Assembly: GCA_013696395.1 (NCBI GenBank)
Contig: JACCYQ010000124.1
Span: forward strand, 1-32,533
From: Chitinophagaceae bacterium
GTDB lineage: Bacteria; Bacteroidota; Bacteroidia; Chitinophagales; Chitinophagaceae
Length of the DNA: 32,533 nucleotides
Reading direction: 5' to 3'
Both the position numbers and the translations under genes were made by a program. Below are positions 16,399 through 26,074 of this stretch, piece by piece. Below the pieces are notes generated by a model. The model was not told where the DNA came from. It searched no databases and was given only the letters and a program-made list of their open reading frames with translations. Within the stretch, counting starts at the first letter, position 1, and each line of letters opens with the position of its first letter.

Positions 16399-19300
16399 TC
16401 AATTTTTAATCACTTTGTGGGATGTATTTTTACCCGGGTCTTTATAACCCAATTGTATTATATACATGCCTGCAGGTTTACCTGTCAGATCTATCAAAAT
16501 ATTTGTGCCGGCATTGTTGTTAAATTCTTTTTTCCATACATGTTGACCAGTTGTATTGTAAACGGAAATGAATTGCAGGTTCGATGGCTGCTTGTAATGC
16601 CAGATCGTAAAAGAATTTTGGAAAGGATTAGGCATTAATAATAAGCCTTCCTGCTTTAAGCGGGCTGGTAAAGTGATTGTTTGAATTTTTATGTTATCCA
16701 AATAAATATTGTTCCTGTTCCTATTGATGTTTCTGAAAACAATTTGCATTGGAGATTGTGATGCAAACTGTGTCAGGTTAATAGAATCTGTTCTCCATTG
16801 TTGAGGGGTTGGTTGAAATTCACTTGTTTGAAATTCAGTTACCGTTTGAAGGCTGGTGCCCCATTTTTTATAAACAGAAGTATAGCTGACTCCGCAATCA
16901 CGGGTTATTAAAACTTCCAGGGTATCCTTATGGTCCAATCCGCTGGGGGATGCCGCTACATCAAATTTTAAAAATAAAGAATCGATGTTATTGTAATTTA
17001 TTACCGGGGTATACAATTCATCTATGGCCCCAGTTAAAGGATAATTGAAATTGCGGATCATGGCAGAATACGATCCTGTACTTCCTGCCAGGGCACTTTG
17101 CCATGTTATTTGATCGTCATAATTTCCGATTGCCCAACCTGCAGGAGGAAACAAAAAAGATTCAAATCCTTCAACAAACGGGGCCTCGATGGAACCTGCC
17201 ACTCCAATCTGCATAGAGAGTGTATCATTTTGCAGTTGTTCATCCCCGTTACCACCTGTTGTCACCAGATCATAAGAAAACACAGTTAACTGGTTCTGAC
17301 CCGCGATCATATTGCCAGTTGAAAAGTTAACTAACATCGTTTGTCCAGAACTTAGGTTAATTCCGGTAAATTCATTTGATATAACATTTTCAATGCCAAG
17401 GCGATATCCCATTTTGAATCCTGTAATTGTTTTAGAACCGGCATTTTTAACCAGTATGGATGGAGTGATTTTTCCATCACAAATAACATTACCGGGTTGA
17501 TTAATTAATAGCAGTTGCAGATCTCTGTCAACCAGTTTTATCGGTTCTATCTGGATATTATCAATGAAAATATTATTGCCAAAATCATTTTCATTCCGGA
17601 ATACAATCTGCAATTGTCCGGCATTGAGTACTGAACCGCCAATGGCGATTCTTTCCCGCCGCCAGTCAGCAGGTGAAGGCGATGTATACTCCGAAGTTGA
17701 AGAACCCGCCGTTGACAGATCGGACCCAGATTTGGTATAAACGATCGTATAACTTTGACCACAATCACCGGTTACCAGGATGGTTAACTTATCCTTTGCA
17801 CCTGGATAATCTTTATGGGCAAGGTCAAATGTCAGGACCAGGGAATCGAGTGATATGGTATTCAATGGTAAAGAAACCAGGTCGTCTGTTTCACCGGCTT
17901 TATCATAATTAAAATTGTCAAAAAACGCTGATGCATTACTGTTATTCCCATAAAAGTTTCTTTTCCAGGTAGCATCTCCATCTGTATTTCTGATGGTCCA
18001 GCCGGCAGGTGGAAAAGTTGGTGATTCAAAACCTTCAATTAATACACCTGTAACCGGGGAAAGAATTTCTATCATCTTTACCAATGTATCGTTGGCCATT
18101 TGCTGGTCAATGCCATTATTCGGGGCATTAGTAAAAAATTTCAATGCATTATTTCCGTAATCAAGATCAATGGCATCAAGTGGTAAAACGGCACTTTCGC
18201 CATAACCCAGGTTGATATTAAACGACTTCATTACAGGGTCTTCATTATTCAATTGAAGTCCTACAGTAATACTGAGCAGATTATTTATCCCACGATTCGT
18301 AACTCTTACCCTTGGATTAATGGTGCCAGGGCAGGAGGGAATAGTATAACTGAGACAATTACCCGAAATATTTTCCGATCCTCCAGGGTTGATCACCGCT
18401 GTTAATTCAGCATCATTAACCGGGGCGGTAACAGGTGGAATATTACCCATACTTGTGAGGTAACCAACCCGGGCGTTCAGAATTACCCAATGCATTCTTT
18501 CCACCTGACCTTTCGTAAACATGGAATAGCATGCATCATCTGTATAATCCATAAAATTCTGGTACATTTTTCCTGGTGGATTGGGTGAAACAGTACAGCC
18601 CGAGCTAATGTTACCGGAAGGACAACCATTCGTTGATTCCAGTTGATTGGGAGTATCATCTGCCGGATCAAGTAATTCTACAGGCAGAGAAATTCCGGGT
18701 GTGGTTAGCTGTCCAAAATCTGATGAAAGGTTGCATCCTCCATGAAAAATATGATATAAACCCAGGTTATGCCCAATTTCGTGTACTGCTGTACGTGAAA
18801 GGTTATACAGAGGATTAGCATAGCAACTGTTATTTGTAAATACCCTATAGTCAATGCAAACACCATCTGATTCCGCAGATCCGGGTCCAATCTCAGGTGC
18901 TATTCCTATAACTCCTTCGGGGCCTTTTCCAATCCAGATATTGTAGTAGTCTGACGAAGGCCATGAACTTAATCCACCTGCTGCACTATTCTTAATTGCC
19001 TGTGGCTCACTAATTCCTATATTGATATCGCCATTTTTTCTTTCAATGCCAGTTGTGAAAATGCCTTGAGGATCTCTGCGAGCAAGTGTAAACCGGATCA
19101 GAGAATGACCCCTTTTATCATAAAATTCAGGTGCATTAGTACTATCTGCGTTTAGCCCGGAAAAATCTTCATTCAACCTTTGTATAAAATAATTCACATC
19201 ATCATCAGTTACAATCGTAGGATCATTTAACACAATGTGAACCACCACAGGGATGATAACGGTTATACCCAAGGCTTCATAACTCAGTGTATTAAATGTT

Positions 19301-19503
19301 TCATTCTTTTGGGTTGAGAATTGATAATCCCTTTTCCCTTGCTCAAATCTTGCTTTGAATGCCGGATCCTTTTCTAATCTTTGTTCAATAGCTTCCATTG
19401 TGTAACATCGCTGATAACCTGGATTATTTTTTTGCGCTGTAGCCAAATGGCAAATAGTGAGGAGAATAAAACTTAAAAGGGAATAATTAAATATTTTATT
19501 CAA
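16399..19503 (-). CDS. Secreted M43 (pappalysin-like) zinc metalloprotease with T9SS type A sorting domain
   Basis: Large exported protease. Seen: a signal peptide (NKIFNYSLLSFILL..., cleavage after ATA before Gln), a pro-region, and the catalytic zinc motif HEIGHNLGLYH near residue 240. The Met-turn follows as NFMDYTDDACYSMFTKGQ. After that come two similar modules, each starting EGFES..FPPAGW and followed by a beta-rich jelly-roll-like domain ending in FRN...NIxxDNI (about residues 500-650 and 770-930). A C-terminal MPNPFQNSF...YNTTGQ...PAGMYIIQL domain of the T9SS type A sort completes it. I chose the TTG at 19503 (1034 residues) rather than the TTG at 19545, because the latter lies inside a -7 box and the shorter form begins with a clean signal peptide. 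The substrate is unknown. Confidence 0.9.
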   Translation of the reverse strand: MNKIFNYSLLSFILLTICHLATAQKNNPGYQRCYTMEAIEQRLEKDPAFKARFEQGKRDYQFSTQKNETFNTLSYEALGITVIIPVVVHIVLNDPTIVTDDDVNYFIQRLNEDFSGLNADSTNAPEFYDKRGHSLIRFTLARRDPQGIFTTGIERKNGDINIGISEPQAIKNSAAGGLSSWPSSDYYNIWIGKGPEGVIGIAPEIGPGSAESDGVCIDYRVFTNNSCYANPLYNLSRTAVHEIGHNLGLYHIFHGGCNLSSDFGQLTTPGISLPVELLDPADDTPNQLESTNGCPSGNISSGCTVSPNPPGKMYQNFMDYTDDACYSMFTKGQVERMHWVILNARVGYLTSMGNIPPVTAPVNDAELTAVINPGGSENISGNCLSYTIPSCPGTINPRVRVTNRGINNLLSITVGLQLNNEDPVMKSFNINLGYGESAVLPLDAIDLDYGNNALKFFTNAPNNGIDQQMANDTLVKMIEILSPVTGVLIEGFESPTFPPAGWTIRNTDGDATWKRNFYGNNSNASAFFDNFNYDKAGETDDLVSLPLNTISLDSLVLTFDLAHKDYPGAKDKLTILVTGDCGQSYTIVYTKSGSDLSTAGSSTSEYTSPSPADWRRERIAIGGSVLNAGQLQIVFRNENDFGNNIFIDNIQIEPIKLVDRDLQLLLINQPGNVICDGKITPSILVKNAGSKTITGFKMGYRLGIENVISNEFTGINLSSGQTMLVNFSTGNMIAGQNQLTVFSYDLVTTGGNGDEQLQNDTLSMQIGVAGSIEAPFVEGFESFLFPPAGWAIGNYDDQITWQSALAGSTGSYSAMIRNFNYPLTGAIDELYTPVINYNNIDSLFLKFDVAASPSGLDHKDTLEVLITRDCGVSYTSVYKKWGTSLQTVTEFQTSEFQPTPQQWRTDSINLTQFASQSPMQIVFRNINRNRNNIYLDNIKIQTITLPARLKQEGLLLMPNPFQNSFTIWHYKQPSNLQFISVYNTTGQHVWKKEFNNNAGTNILIDLTGKPAGMYIIQLGYKDPGKNTSHKVIKN

Positions 19504-19542
19504 TGAAGGGGTTTTAAGATATGGGGACGGCCATTTCACATG

Positions 19543-19550
19543 CAAAAATA
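19543..19550 (-). promoter_or_regulatory. TAnnTTTG -7 box before the M43 protease gene
   Basis: Read on the minus strand this is TATTTTTG, an exact match. It leaves a leader of about 33 bases to the TTG start chosen at 19503 and overlaps the alternative start at 19545, arguing against that one. Confidence 0.45.
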
Positions 19551-19572
19551 AGAAATCAGCGTGAGCAATTGG

Positions 19573-20874
19573 CTAGAATAAAGCCCCTGCAATGGTGGCT
19601 GTCATTAAACAGGCGATGGTTCCGCCTATTAATGCTTTGATACCTAATTGTGTCAGATTTTTACGCTGGTTTGGGGCCAGGGCACCTATGCCACCTATCT
19701 GTATGCCAATAGAAGAAAAATTAGCAAAACCACAAAGTGCAAAACTGGCCATAATAAGCGTTTTGGGATCACTGATAACTCCCGTTGCTTTCATAGTACC
19801 TAATGACATGTAAGCAACAAATTCATTGAGAATGGCTTTTTCACCCAATAATTGACCAAACAGGGTTATATCTACCATGTTAACTCCAATTAACCAGGAT
19901 ACGGGTGCAAATGCATAACCCATCAAAAATTGAAATGATAAACTATTGAACCTTCCATTGGTACCTGATGCTATCACATCATTGAGGGATGTAACGCTAC
20001 CAATATATCCTAAAATACCATTGGCCACAGCTATTAAAGCAATAAATGCGATCAGCATGGCACCCACATTCACTGCTAATTTTAAACCATCTGTTGTACC
20101 ATTTGAAATAGCATCCAACAGGTTGGAACCAATTTTTTCTTTAGATACCTGCAATTCGGTTGAAACATTTCTTGGATCAGGGTCAGGGAATAGAATTTTA
20201 GAAACCAGGATAGCTGCAGGTGCCGCCATGATAGATGCCATCAATAATAATTTGGCATATTTCTGTTGCTCTGCAACATCATTACCTCCCAGCATCGTAA
20301 CATACACACCCAGTACACTTCCTGCTGTTGTTGCCATTCCACCTACCATGATGCATAGTAATTCGCTTTTCTTCATTTTTTCCAGGTAAGGTTTCACTAA
20401 TAACGGCGCTTCTGTTTGACCCAAAAAGACATTCGCGGCGGCGGAAATACTTTCCGGGCCACTTACACCTAATTTAGAAAGCATCCATGCAAACACAAAT
20501 ACAATTTTTTGAAGGATGTTGAAATAATACAGAACTGCGGAAAGTGCTGCGAAAAATATAATGTTGGGGAGCGCCTGAATGGCGAAAATGAATCCCCAGC
20601 TTTGTGAAGAATCTACCAATGGTCCAAAAAGAAATCTTGCGCCATCTTTACCTAAATTGATCACTTTCACAAAAGCTTTTGCGATAAAATCAAAAAAAAT
20701 TGAAACACCAGGTAAATGGATAATACTGAGTGCAATGACAATCTGCAATGTTAACCCTATGATCACTAAGCGCCAGGTAATCATCCTGCGATTATTGCTT
20801 AATAAAAAACAAACAGTAAGCAGGAAACCGATACCTAAAAAGCCTCTCAGTATATTATCAACAGCGGGGGTCAT
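19573..20874 (-). CDS. CNT-family nucleoside permease (NupC-like)
   Basis: Concentrative nucleoside:cation symporter in the inner membrane. Seen: 433 residues, mostly hydrophobic helices, with the CNT hallmark GQTEAPLLVKPYL (helical hairpin 1 region, about residues 152-164), GPESISAAANVFL before it, GGMATTAGSVLGVYV, the segment ANGILGYIG, and C-terminal ALCGFANFSSIGIQIGGIGALAPNQR followed by a final helix. The order is standard for bacterial CNT transporters. The start is ATG. It is transcribed towards the M43 protease gene, which has its own promoter box. Nucleoside selectivity is not evident. Confidence 0.93.
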   Translation of the reverse strand: MTPAVDNILRGFLGIGFLLTVCFLLSNNRRMITWRLVIIGLTLQIVIALSIIHLPGVSIFFDFIAKAFVKVINLGKDGARFLFGPLVDSSQSWGFIFAIQALPNIIFFAALSAVLYYFNILQKIVFVFAWMLSKLGVSGPESISAAANVFLGQTEAPLLVKPYLEKMKKSELLCIMVGGMATTAGSVLGVYVTMLGGNDVAEQQKYAKLLLMASIMAAPAAILVSKILFPDPDPRNVSTELQVSKEKIGSNLLDAISNGTTDGLKLAVNVGAMLIAFIALIAVANGILGYIGSVTSLNDVIASGTNGRFNSLSFQFLMGYAFAPVSWLIGVNMVDITLFGQLLGEKAILNEFVAYMSLGTMKATGVISDPKTLIMASFALCGFANFSSIGIQIGGIGALAPNQRKNLTQLGIKALIGGTIACLMTATIAGALF

Positions 20875-21036
20875 GCGAATTTATTTGTGCGGCAAGATAA
20901 TACTTTAAAGATTTGGCATGCGCGAAATTTGAAATTTGAATTTTATAAAGAACTTTTGAAATTTGGATTAAATCGTAAAAAGTTTTTAACAATTCAAATT
21001 CATTTTTTATAACCTTTTTCCATTGCGTTATCTAAT

Positions 21037-21070
21037 AAAAAACCCCATCAGCATTTACATGCTAATGGGG
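21037..21070 (-). terminator. Rho-independent terminator downstream of trxA
   Basis: A 12-bp stem, 21043-21054 with 21059-21070, loop of 4. On the minus-strand transcript all pairs form (one G-U), followed by six U (complement of 21037-21042). On the plus-strand transcript the same position is a C-A mismatch. It therefore acts mainly for trxA, although a T run also follows on the plus side. Confidence 0.85.
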
Positions 21071-21091
21071 CTTTTTTGTATTTTTTATGGA

Positions 21092-21421
21092 TTAAGATTG
21101 TAAAGCCATGTGTGATTCAATTTTTTTCACAAAATTACTTTTTGGCTGAGCCCCTACCAGTTTGTCAACCACTTCACCATTTTTAATGAAAAGAATAGCA
21201 GGAATACTTGTAATTCCGTAATTCATGCTGATTTGTGGATTATTATCAACATTCACTTTACCAACATTAACCTTACCGTCATATTCCTTTGATAACTCTT
21301 CAATCACCGGTCCGATGGCACGACATGGTCCACACCATTCTGCCCAAAAATCTACTACGGTTAATTTATCGGATGATAATACTTCTGTCTGAAAATTTGC
21401 ATCTGTGAATTCTTTTGCCAT
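21092..21421 (-). CDS. trxA: Thioredoxin
   Basis: Cytoplasmic dithiol-disulfide reductant for ribonucleotide reductase, Msr enzymes and others. Seen: the active site WCGPC at residues 29-33 within [12 protein letters not shown], the cis-proline loop [21 protein letters not shown], and a total of 109 residues, the standard single-domain size. I start it at the ATG at 21421 rather than the start codon 42 bp upstream, because an exact -7 box at 21471-21478 places the transcription start next to that upstream codon and the protein then begins like known thioredoxins ([10 protein letters not shown]). It follows dnaE after 97 bp but has its own promoter and terminator. It could serve the periplasmic MsrA only through a membrane relay, which is not seen here. 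Confidence 0.96.
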   Translation of the reverse strand: MAKEFTDANFQTEVLSSDKLTVVDFWAEWCGPCRAIGPVIEELSKEYDGKVNVGKVNVDNNPQISMNYGITSIPAILFIKNGEVVDKLVGAQPKSNFVKKIESHMALQS

Positions 21422-21470
21422 GATTATATTATTGTTTGTGATAAAATTACTTTTAATGAGCAATGTCTTG

Positions 21471-21478
21471 CAAATTTA
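21471..21478 (-). promoter_or_regulatory. TAnnTTTG -7 box before trxA
   Basis: TAAATTTG on the minus strand, an exact match, about 50 bases before the trxA ATG at 21421. No -33 TTTG with normal spacing was found. Confidence 0.45.
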
Positions 21479-21518
21479 TGTCCAAAAACCAGGCCTGCTT
21501 GCTTGTCATTCATTTGTC

Positions 21519-24500
21519 TTAATTGGACAAAACCTGGACAGATAAGGCAGGATGTTTTTCAAGGAATTCAGCCATTTCGTCATTCATTTCAAAGCCTTCA
21601 CTTATGGTTAACAAACTTATCCTGGAATGGTTCTCCGGTGTAATCAAATTAAAACGCAATGCTGCTTTGCCCGGATGATCTTTAACATTCTGTTCAAAGA
21701 AAGACAGGAAATCTTCATCAACCACGGAAGGGTGTAAATCAATTTGAACTTGCTTAGTGAGTATTTTTTTAATGGTTTCTGCCAGGGAAATGGATTGAAC
21801 TTTAAATTCATATTCACCGCTGTTGTAACGTTGTTTCAGGCAGCCATTGATAAATATGGAATTGCCGGCTTCCAGGTAGTTATGAAATTTCAGGTAATCT
21901 TCACTAAATAAAACGATTTCCATTTTACCACTGAAATCTTCTACAGTAAAAGATCCGAATTTTTTCCCCTGCCGGGATAATCGATGTTGTGCATCTGAAA
22001 CCAAAGCAAGTATTCTGAAATTTCGATTAGGATTTGAATTGGGTGAAATACTTTCCTTATATGCAAGGTATTCGCTGATGGGCGTTATACCATAATGTTT
22101 TATTTCAAATGTGTGATGATCTAATGGATGGCCACTTAGGAAAATACCGGTTACCTCTTTTTCATGTTCCAGAAGTTCGGTAAGGGACCAGGGTAAACAA
22201 TCCGGAATTTTGGGCGCCTGTATCTCCATCACCATAGGCAACTCTCCAAATAAGGTGTTGGTAGCCTGCGTGGTTTGTGCCTGATAGATATTTCCAAAGC
22301 GAATGATCTTTTCAAGTACATTAATATTTTCTCCGGCAACGGTTTGAAAATACCTGGCGCGGTGCATGTCGCCAAAGCAATCAAAAGCACCTGCATACAC
22401 CAGGCTCTCCAATGTTTTCTTGTTAACGGTTCGTTGGTTAACCCGTTTGATAAAATCAAAGACTTCGGTAAAAGGACCATTTTTTGCTTTTTCCTCAATA
22501 ATGCTGTCAATGGCAGCTTCACCAACCCCTTTTAATCCTCCTAAACCAAAACGGATCTCACCTTTTTTGTTAACCACAAAACCCTTCAATGATTCGTTAA
22601 TATCCGGTCCAAGTACTTTAAGACCCATGCGTTTACATTCCTCCATAAAGAATGTGATTTTTTCAATATTGCCGGCATTATTCAACACAGCGGCCATATA
22701 TTCACTGGGGTAATGCGCTTTAAGATAAGCCGTTTGATATGCAACGAAAGCATAACAGGTGGAGTGAGATTTATTGAAAGCATATTGAGCAAAAGATTCC
22801 CAGTCACTCCAAACCTTTTCCAGTTTATTCGCAGGATGCCCATTTGATTTGGCGCCCTCCATAAACTGCGATTTCATTTTATCCAGTACACTTTTATTTT
22901 TTTTACCCATTGCTTTGCGCAATACATCGGCATCGCCTTTGCTGAAATTGCCTATTTTCTGCGCCAGCAACATCACCTGTTCCTGGTAAACAGTAATACC
23001 ATAAGTTTCCTGTAAAATTTCAGCCATCTCCGGCAGGTCATATTGTACATCCTCACGGCCATGCTTACGTGCACAATAATTTGGTATGTATGCCATGGGG
23101 CCGGGGCGATACAATGCATTCATCGCAATAAGATCATCGAACTTATCGGGTTTTAATTCACGCAGGTGTTTTTGCATTCCCGCACTTTCAAACTGGAACG
23201 TTGCATTAGTATCACCATGCTGATATAATTGAAATGTTTTTTCATCTTCGAGCTGGATAGTATCTATATCTATTTCTACGCCATGATTCATTTTTATAAG
23301 AGCCAGGGCATTCTTAATGATGGTAAGTGTTTTTAACCCCAAAAAATCCATCTTAATAACACCGGCATCTTCAATGATGCTTCCTTCAATCTGTGTAACC
23401 CACAGATCAGAATCTTTAGCTATACAAACAGGGATCAGTTCAGTGAGGTCTTTAGGTGCAATGATTATTCCGGCGGCATGTAATCCTGTACTGCGTACGG
23501 AACCTTCCAGCCTCTCTGCTTCATGAAGAATCTTGCCAAGTATGGTTGTATCATCATCGTAAATAGCGCGAAGTTTTTTTACATTATCCAGGTCCTCTGC
23601 ACCTAATCCTTCTTGTTCTGATAAACTTTTTTCACCGGTGAGGGGCGCTTTCAAAACTCTTTTGAGTGTTACACCCGGTCTGTCAGGAACCAGTTTAGCC
23701 AGCATATTTGATTCAGGCAATGGAAGGTCCATTACCCGTGCAACATCTTTGATGCTCATTTTCGCTGCCATCGTACCATAAGTTACAATTTGAGCTACCT
23801 GGTTTTTTCCATATTTTTCAACAACATAATCTATTACTTTTTGTCTTCCTTCATCATCAAAATCCGTATCAATATCCGGCATTGATTTACGATCGGGATT
23901 CAGAAAACGTTCAAAAAGTAAATTATACTTCATCGGATCGATGTTGGTGATCCTGATGCAATAAGCCACCACACTTCCGGCTGCAGATCCACGTCCAGGG
24001 CCTACAAAAACACCCAGATCCCGACCTGCTTTTATAAAATCACTGACTATTAAAAAATATCCGGCAAAACCCATTGTTTTGATGGTGAATAATTCAAAAT
24101 CTATCCGTTCCTGAATTTCCGGTGTCAGATCGCTGTATCTTTCTTTGGCACCCAGGTAGGTTAAATGTTTTAAATATTCCCATTGGTTATTTGATTCCGG
24201 GCTGATTACATTTTTGCCAATCGTTTCTGAAATAGTATGTACCTGGAATTCCTTGGGTGTTGGAAAAGCAGGTAAGAGAATCTCTTTTTTAAGATCCAGT
24301 AATTCCACTTTATCCACTATTTCATTAGTGTTGTCAATAGCATCAGGAAGGTCATCAAATATTTTCGTCATTTCTGACGTGCTCTTAAAATAAAACTGGT
24401 CATTGGCAAATCCAAAACGTTTTCCTTTTTCATTGAGGTCATCATCAGAAAATTCCCGGTTAGCTTCTGTAGAAAGTTTTTCTCCTGTATTTATGCACAG

Positions 24501-25184
24501 TAAAATATCATGCGCATTAAAATCACTCTGATCTACATAATGTGAATCATTACTGGCTATAATCTTAACGTTATATTTTCGGGCAAATTTAACCAAAACT
24601 TCATTGACCTTATCCTGGTCTTTAATTCCGTGACGTTGTAATTCTACATAATAATCTGTTCCAAAAATATCCAGCCACCATTTGAATTCAGCTTCAGCTT
24701 CCGATTCTGATTTTTTTAAAATAGCCTGCGGTACCAAAGCCCCCAAACAGCAAGTCGTAGCTATCAATCCTTCATGATATTGAAGGATCAATTCCTTGTC
24801 TATACGAGGATATTTGCCGTATAAACCTTCCAGGTACCCCAGTGATGATAATTTTGTAAGATTGCGATAACCAATATTATTTTTTGCCAAGAGTATCTGG
24901 TGAAATCTTGGATCGCGGTCGCTCTTCGTAAAATTTTTTTTATGACGATCTGCGGTCATATAAAATTCGCACCCCACTACCGGTTTTACCTTAACGTTTC
25001 CATTAGCATCCTTATGTTTATGGGCTTCTGCAACAAATGAAAATACTCCGAACATATTTCCATGATCCGAGATAGCAAGGGCTGGCATACCATCAGTCAT
25101 AGCTTTTTCATAGAGACTTTTGATCGGGGCGGCGCCATCCAGTAAGGAATATTGCGTATGTACATGTAAGTGAGAAAATTTCAT
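21519..25184 (-). CDS. dnaE: DNA polymerase III alpha subunit (DnaE)
   Basis: Replicative polymerase catalytic subunit. Seen in order: an N-terminal PHP domain (HLHVHTQYSLLDG, AISDHGNMFG, and further His/Asp residues such as NDSHY), then the palm with catalytic PDIDTDF (about residues 435-441) and the third catalytic aspartate in IKMDFLGLKTL (about 612). The fingers segment includes YQEQVMLLAQKIGNFSKGDADVLRKAMGKK. A tandem helix-hairpin-helix region follows (FGLGGLKGVGEAAIDSI), then an OB fold (FRILALVSDAQHR... GKMEIVLF) and a short C-terminal domain. The 1221-residue length is normal for DnaE1. PHP metal residues look largely kept, so residual exonuclease or structural zinc binding is possible. 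Confidence 0.97.
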   Translation of the reverse strand: MKFSHLHVHTQYSLLDGAAPIKSLYEKAMTDGMPALAISDHGNMFGVFSFVAEAHKHKDANGNVKVKPVVGCEFYMTADRHKKNFTKSDRDPRFHQILLAKNNIGYRNLTKLSSLGYLEGLYGKYPRIDKELILQYHEGLIATTCCLGALVPQAILKKSESEAEAEFKWWLDIFGTDYYVELQRHGIKDQDKVNEVLVKFARKYNVKIIASNDSHYVDQSDFNAHDILLCINTGEKLSTEANREFSDDDLNEKGKRFGFANDQFYFKSTSEMTKIFDDLPDAIDNTNEIVDKVELLDLKKEILLPAFPTPKEFQVHTISETIGKNVISPESNNQWEYLKHLTYLGAKERYSDLTPEIQERIDFELFTIKTMGFAGYFLIVSDFIKAGRDLGVFVGPGRGSAAGSVVAYCIRITNIDPMKYNLLFERFLNPDRKSMPDIDTDFDDEGRQKVIDYVVEKYGKNQVAQIVTYGTMAAKMSIKDVARVMDLPLPESNMLAKLVPDRPGVTLKRVLKAPLTGEKSLSEQEGLGAEDLDNVKKLRAIYDDDTTILGKILHEAERLEGSVRSTGLHAAGIIIAPKDLTELIPVCIAKDSDLWVTQIEGSIIEDAGVIKMDFLGLKTLTIIKNALALIKMNHGVEIDIDTIQLEDEKTFQLYQHGDTNATFQFESAGMQKHLRELKPDKFDDLIAMNALYRPGPMAYIPNYCARKHGREDVQYDLPEMAEILQETYGITVYQEQVMLLAQKIGNFSKGDADVLRKAMGKKNKSVLDKMKSQFMEGAKSNGHPANKLEKVWSDWESFAQYAFNKSHSTCYAFVAYQTAYLKAHYPSEYMAAVLNNAGNIEKITFFMEECKRMGLKVLGPDINESLKGFVVNKKGEIRFGLGGLKGVGEAAIDSIIEEKAKNGPFTEVFDFIKRVNQRTVNKKTLESLVYAGAFDCFGDMHRARYFQTVAGENINVLEKIIRFGNIYQAQTTQATNTLFGELPMVMEIQAPKIPDCLPWSLTELLEHEKEVTGIFLSGHPLDHHTFEIKHYGITPISEYLAYKESISPNSNPNRNFRILALVSDAQHRLSRQGKKFGSFTVEDFSGKMEIVLFSEDYLKFHNYLEAGNSIFINGCLKQRYNSGEYEFKVQSISLAETIKKILTKQVQIDLHPSVVDEDFLSFFEQNVKDHPGKAALRFNLITPENHSRISLLTISEGFEMNDEMAEFLEKHPALSVQVLSN

Positions 25185-25296
25185 ATCTTAGGGGTATCTA
25201 TCGGCTGGTGAAATGTGGAAAAGCAAATAAACAACAAAGGCAATTTGAAACGCCAAATTTCGTTCAATTAATATCCACAACCTATAAACCATTCAT

Positions 25297-25304
25297 TAAC
25301 TTTG
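25297..25304 (+). promoter_or_regulatory. TAnnTTTG -7 box before the NlpC/P60 lipoprotein gene
   Basis: TAACTTTG, an exact match, gives a leader of about 27 bases to the ATG at 25338. It overlaps an alternative TTG start at 25302, which is therefore unlikely. Confidence 0.5.
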
Positions 25305-25337
25305 CCCATTTTGATAAAACCTTATAAATACCGCGTT

Positions 25338-26045
25338 ATGACCAGAACTAACCTTCTTGCTATAACCTTCTTGTTTGTAATGGCGAGTTGCAGTAGTATA
25401 AAGCCGCTGAACCTGTCAAAAGAAGAACCTGGAAATATTTCTGCCACTAAAAATAAACAGGTTAAGTTTATTGACGATATAACACTGATACCAGAATCTT
25501 CTGTTACAGAAGTAAAAACGGAAAAAAAGTTTACGGTTACCCGGTATGTTAAATCTTCCGGTCCTTCTGCCGCCAATTATAATGTTTCACCGGATATTGA
25601 AAGTTCTTCCGCTATCCAGATAAAATATTCTTTATTGTTAAATACGGAAATAGAGCAGGTTCAAAGCACGAAAATGTACGAATATATTGATACCTGGTAC
25701 GGAACGCCCTATTGCTATGGAGGCAGTTCAAAAAAATGTATCGATTGTTCCGCCTTTGTTCAAACCTTTTTTATATCCATGTATGGCACGATGCTTCCCA
25801 GGACAGCAAGGGAACAATATAAAGAAGCTAAAAGGATTTCCCGTACGGAACTCGAAGAAGGAGATCTTTTATTCTTTAATACAACGGGTGGTGTTTCGCA
25901 TGTAGGTGTTTATCTTCAGAATAATAAATTTGTTCATGCATCATCATCTTCAGGTGTTATTATCAGTGATATGTTTGAGCCTTTTTGGGTTACACGATTG
26001 ATATCTGTTGGACGTGTATCTAAAAATGCTGATGTAAATCCCTGA
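25338..26045 (+). CDS. NlpC/P60 family cell-wall hydrolase lipoprotein
   Basis: Cysteine peptidase (C40) that cuts peptide stems of peptidoglycan, or a related envelope amidase. Seen: a lipoprotein signal with lipobox VMASC (Cys18), a Ser/Thr-rich linker of about 90 residues, and a catalytic domain with the nucleophile in DCSAF (Cys137), the general base in VSHVGVYL (His188) and the third polar residue in FVHASS (His200). CYGGSS before the nucleophile and GDLLFFN before the histidine fit the family. The length is 235 residues. The start at 25338 is chosen because the promoter box lies inside the longer frame and the lipoprotein signal begins right there. It is divergent from dnaE. The exact bond cut is unknown. 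Confidence 0.93.
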   Translation: MTRTNLLAITFLFVMASCSSIKPLNLSKEEPGNISATKNKQVKFIDDITLIPESSVTEVKTEKKFTVTRYVKSSGPSAANYNVSPDIESSSAIQIKYSLLLNTEIEQVQSTKMYEYIDTWYGTPYCYGGSSKKCIDCSAFVQTFFISMYGTMLPRTAREQYKEAKRISRTELEEGDLLFFNTTGGVSHVGVYLQNNKFVHASSSSGVIISDMFEPFWVTRLISVGRVSKNADVNP

Positions 26046-26074
26046 TTTCTGTTTTCCTACATGCCTTAATGTGA

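Noticed and set aside
21422-21463. N-terminal extension of thioredoxin starting at 21463
   Set aside because: Only 7 bases from the -7 box, so it would be at or before the transcript start; the extension is not found in thioredoxins.
25302-25337. TTG start of the NlpC/P60 gene at 25302
   Set aside because: It lies within the TAACTTTG promoter box, and the lipoprotein signal begins at the ATG at 25338.
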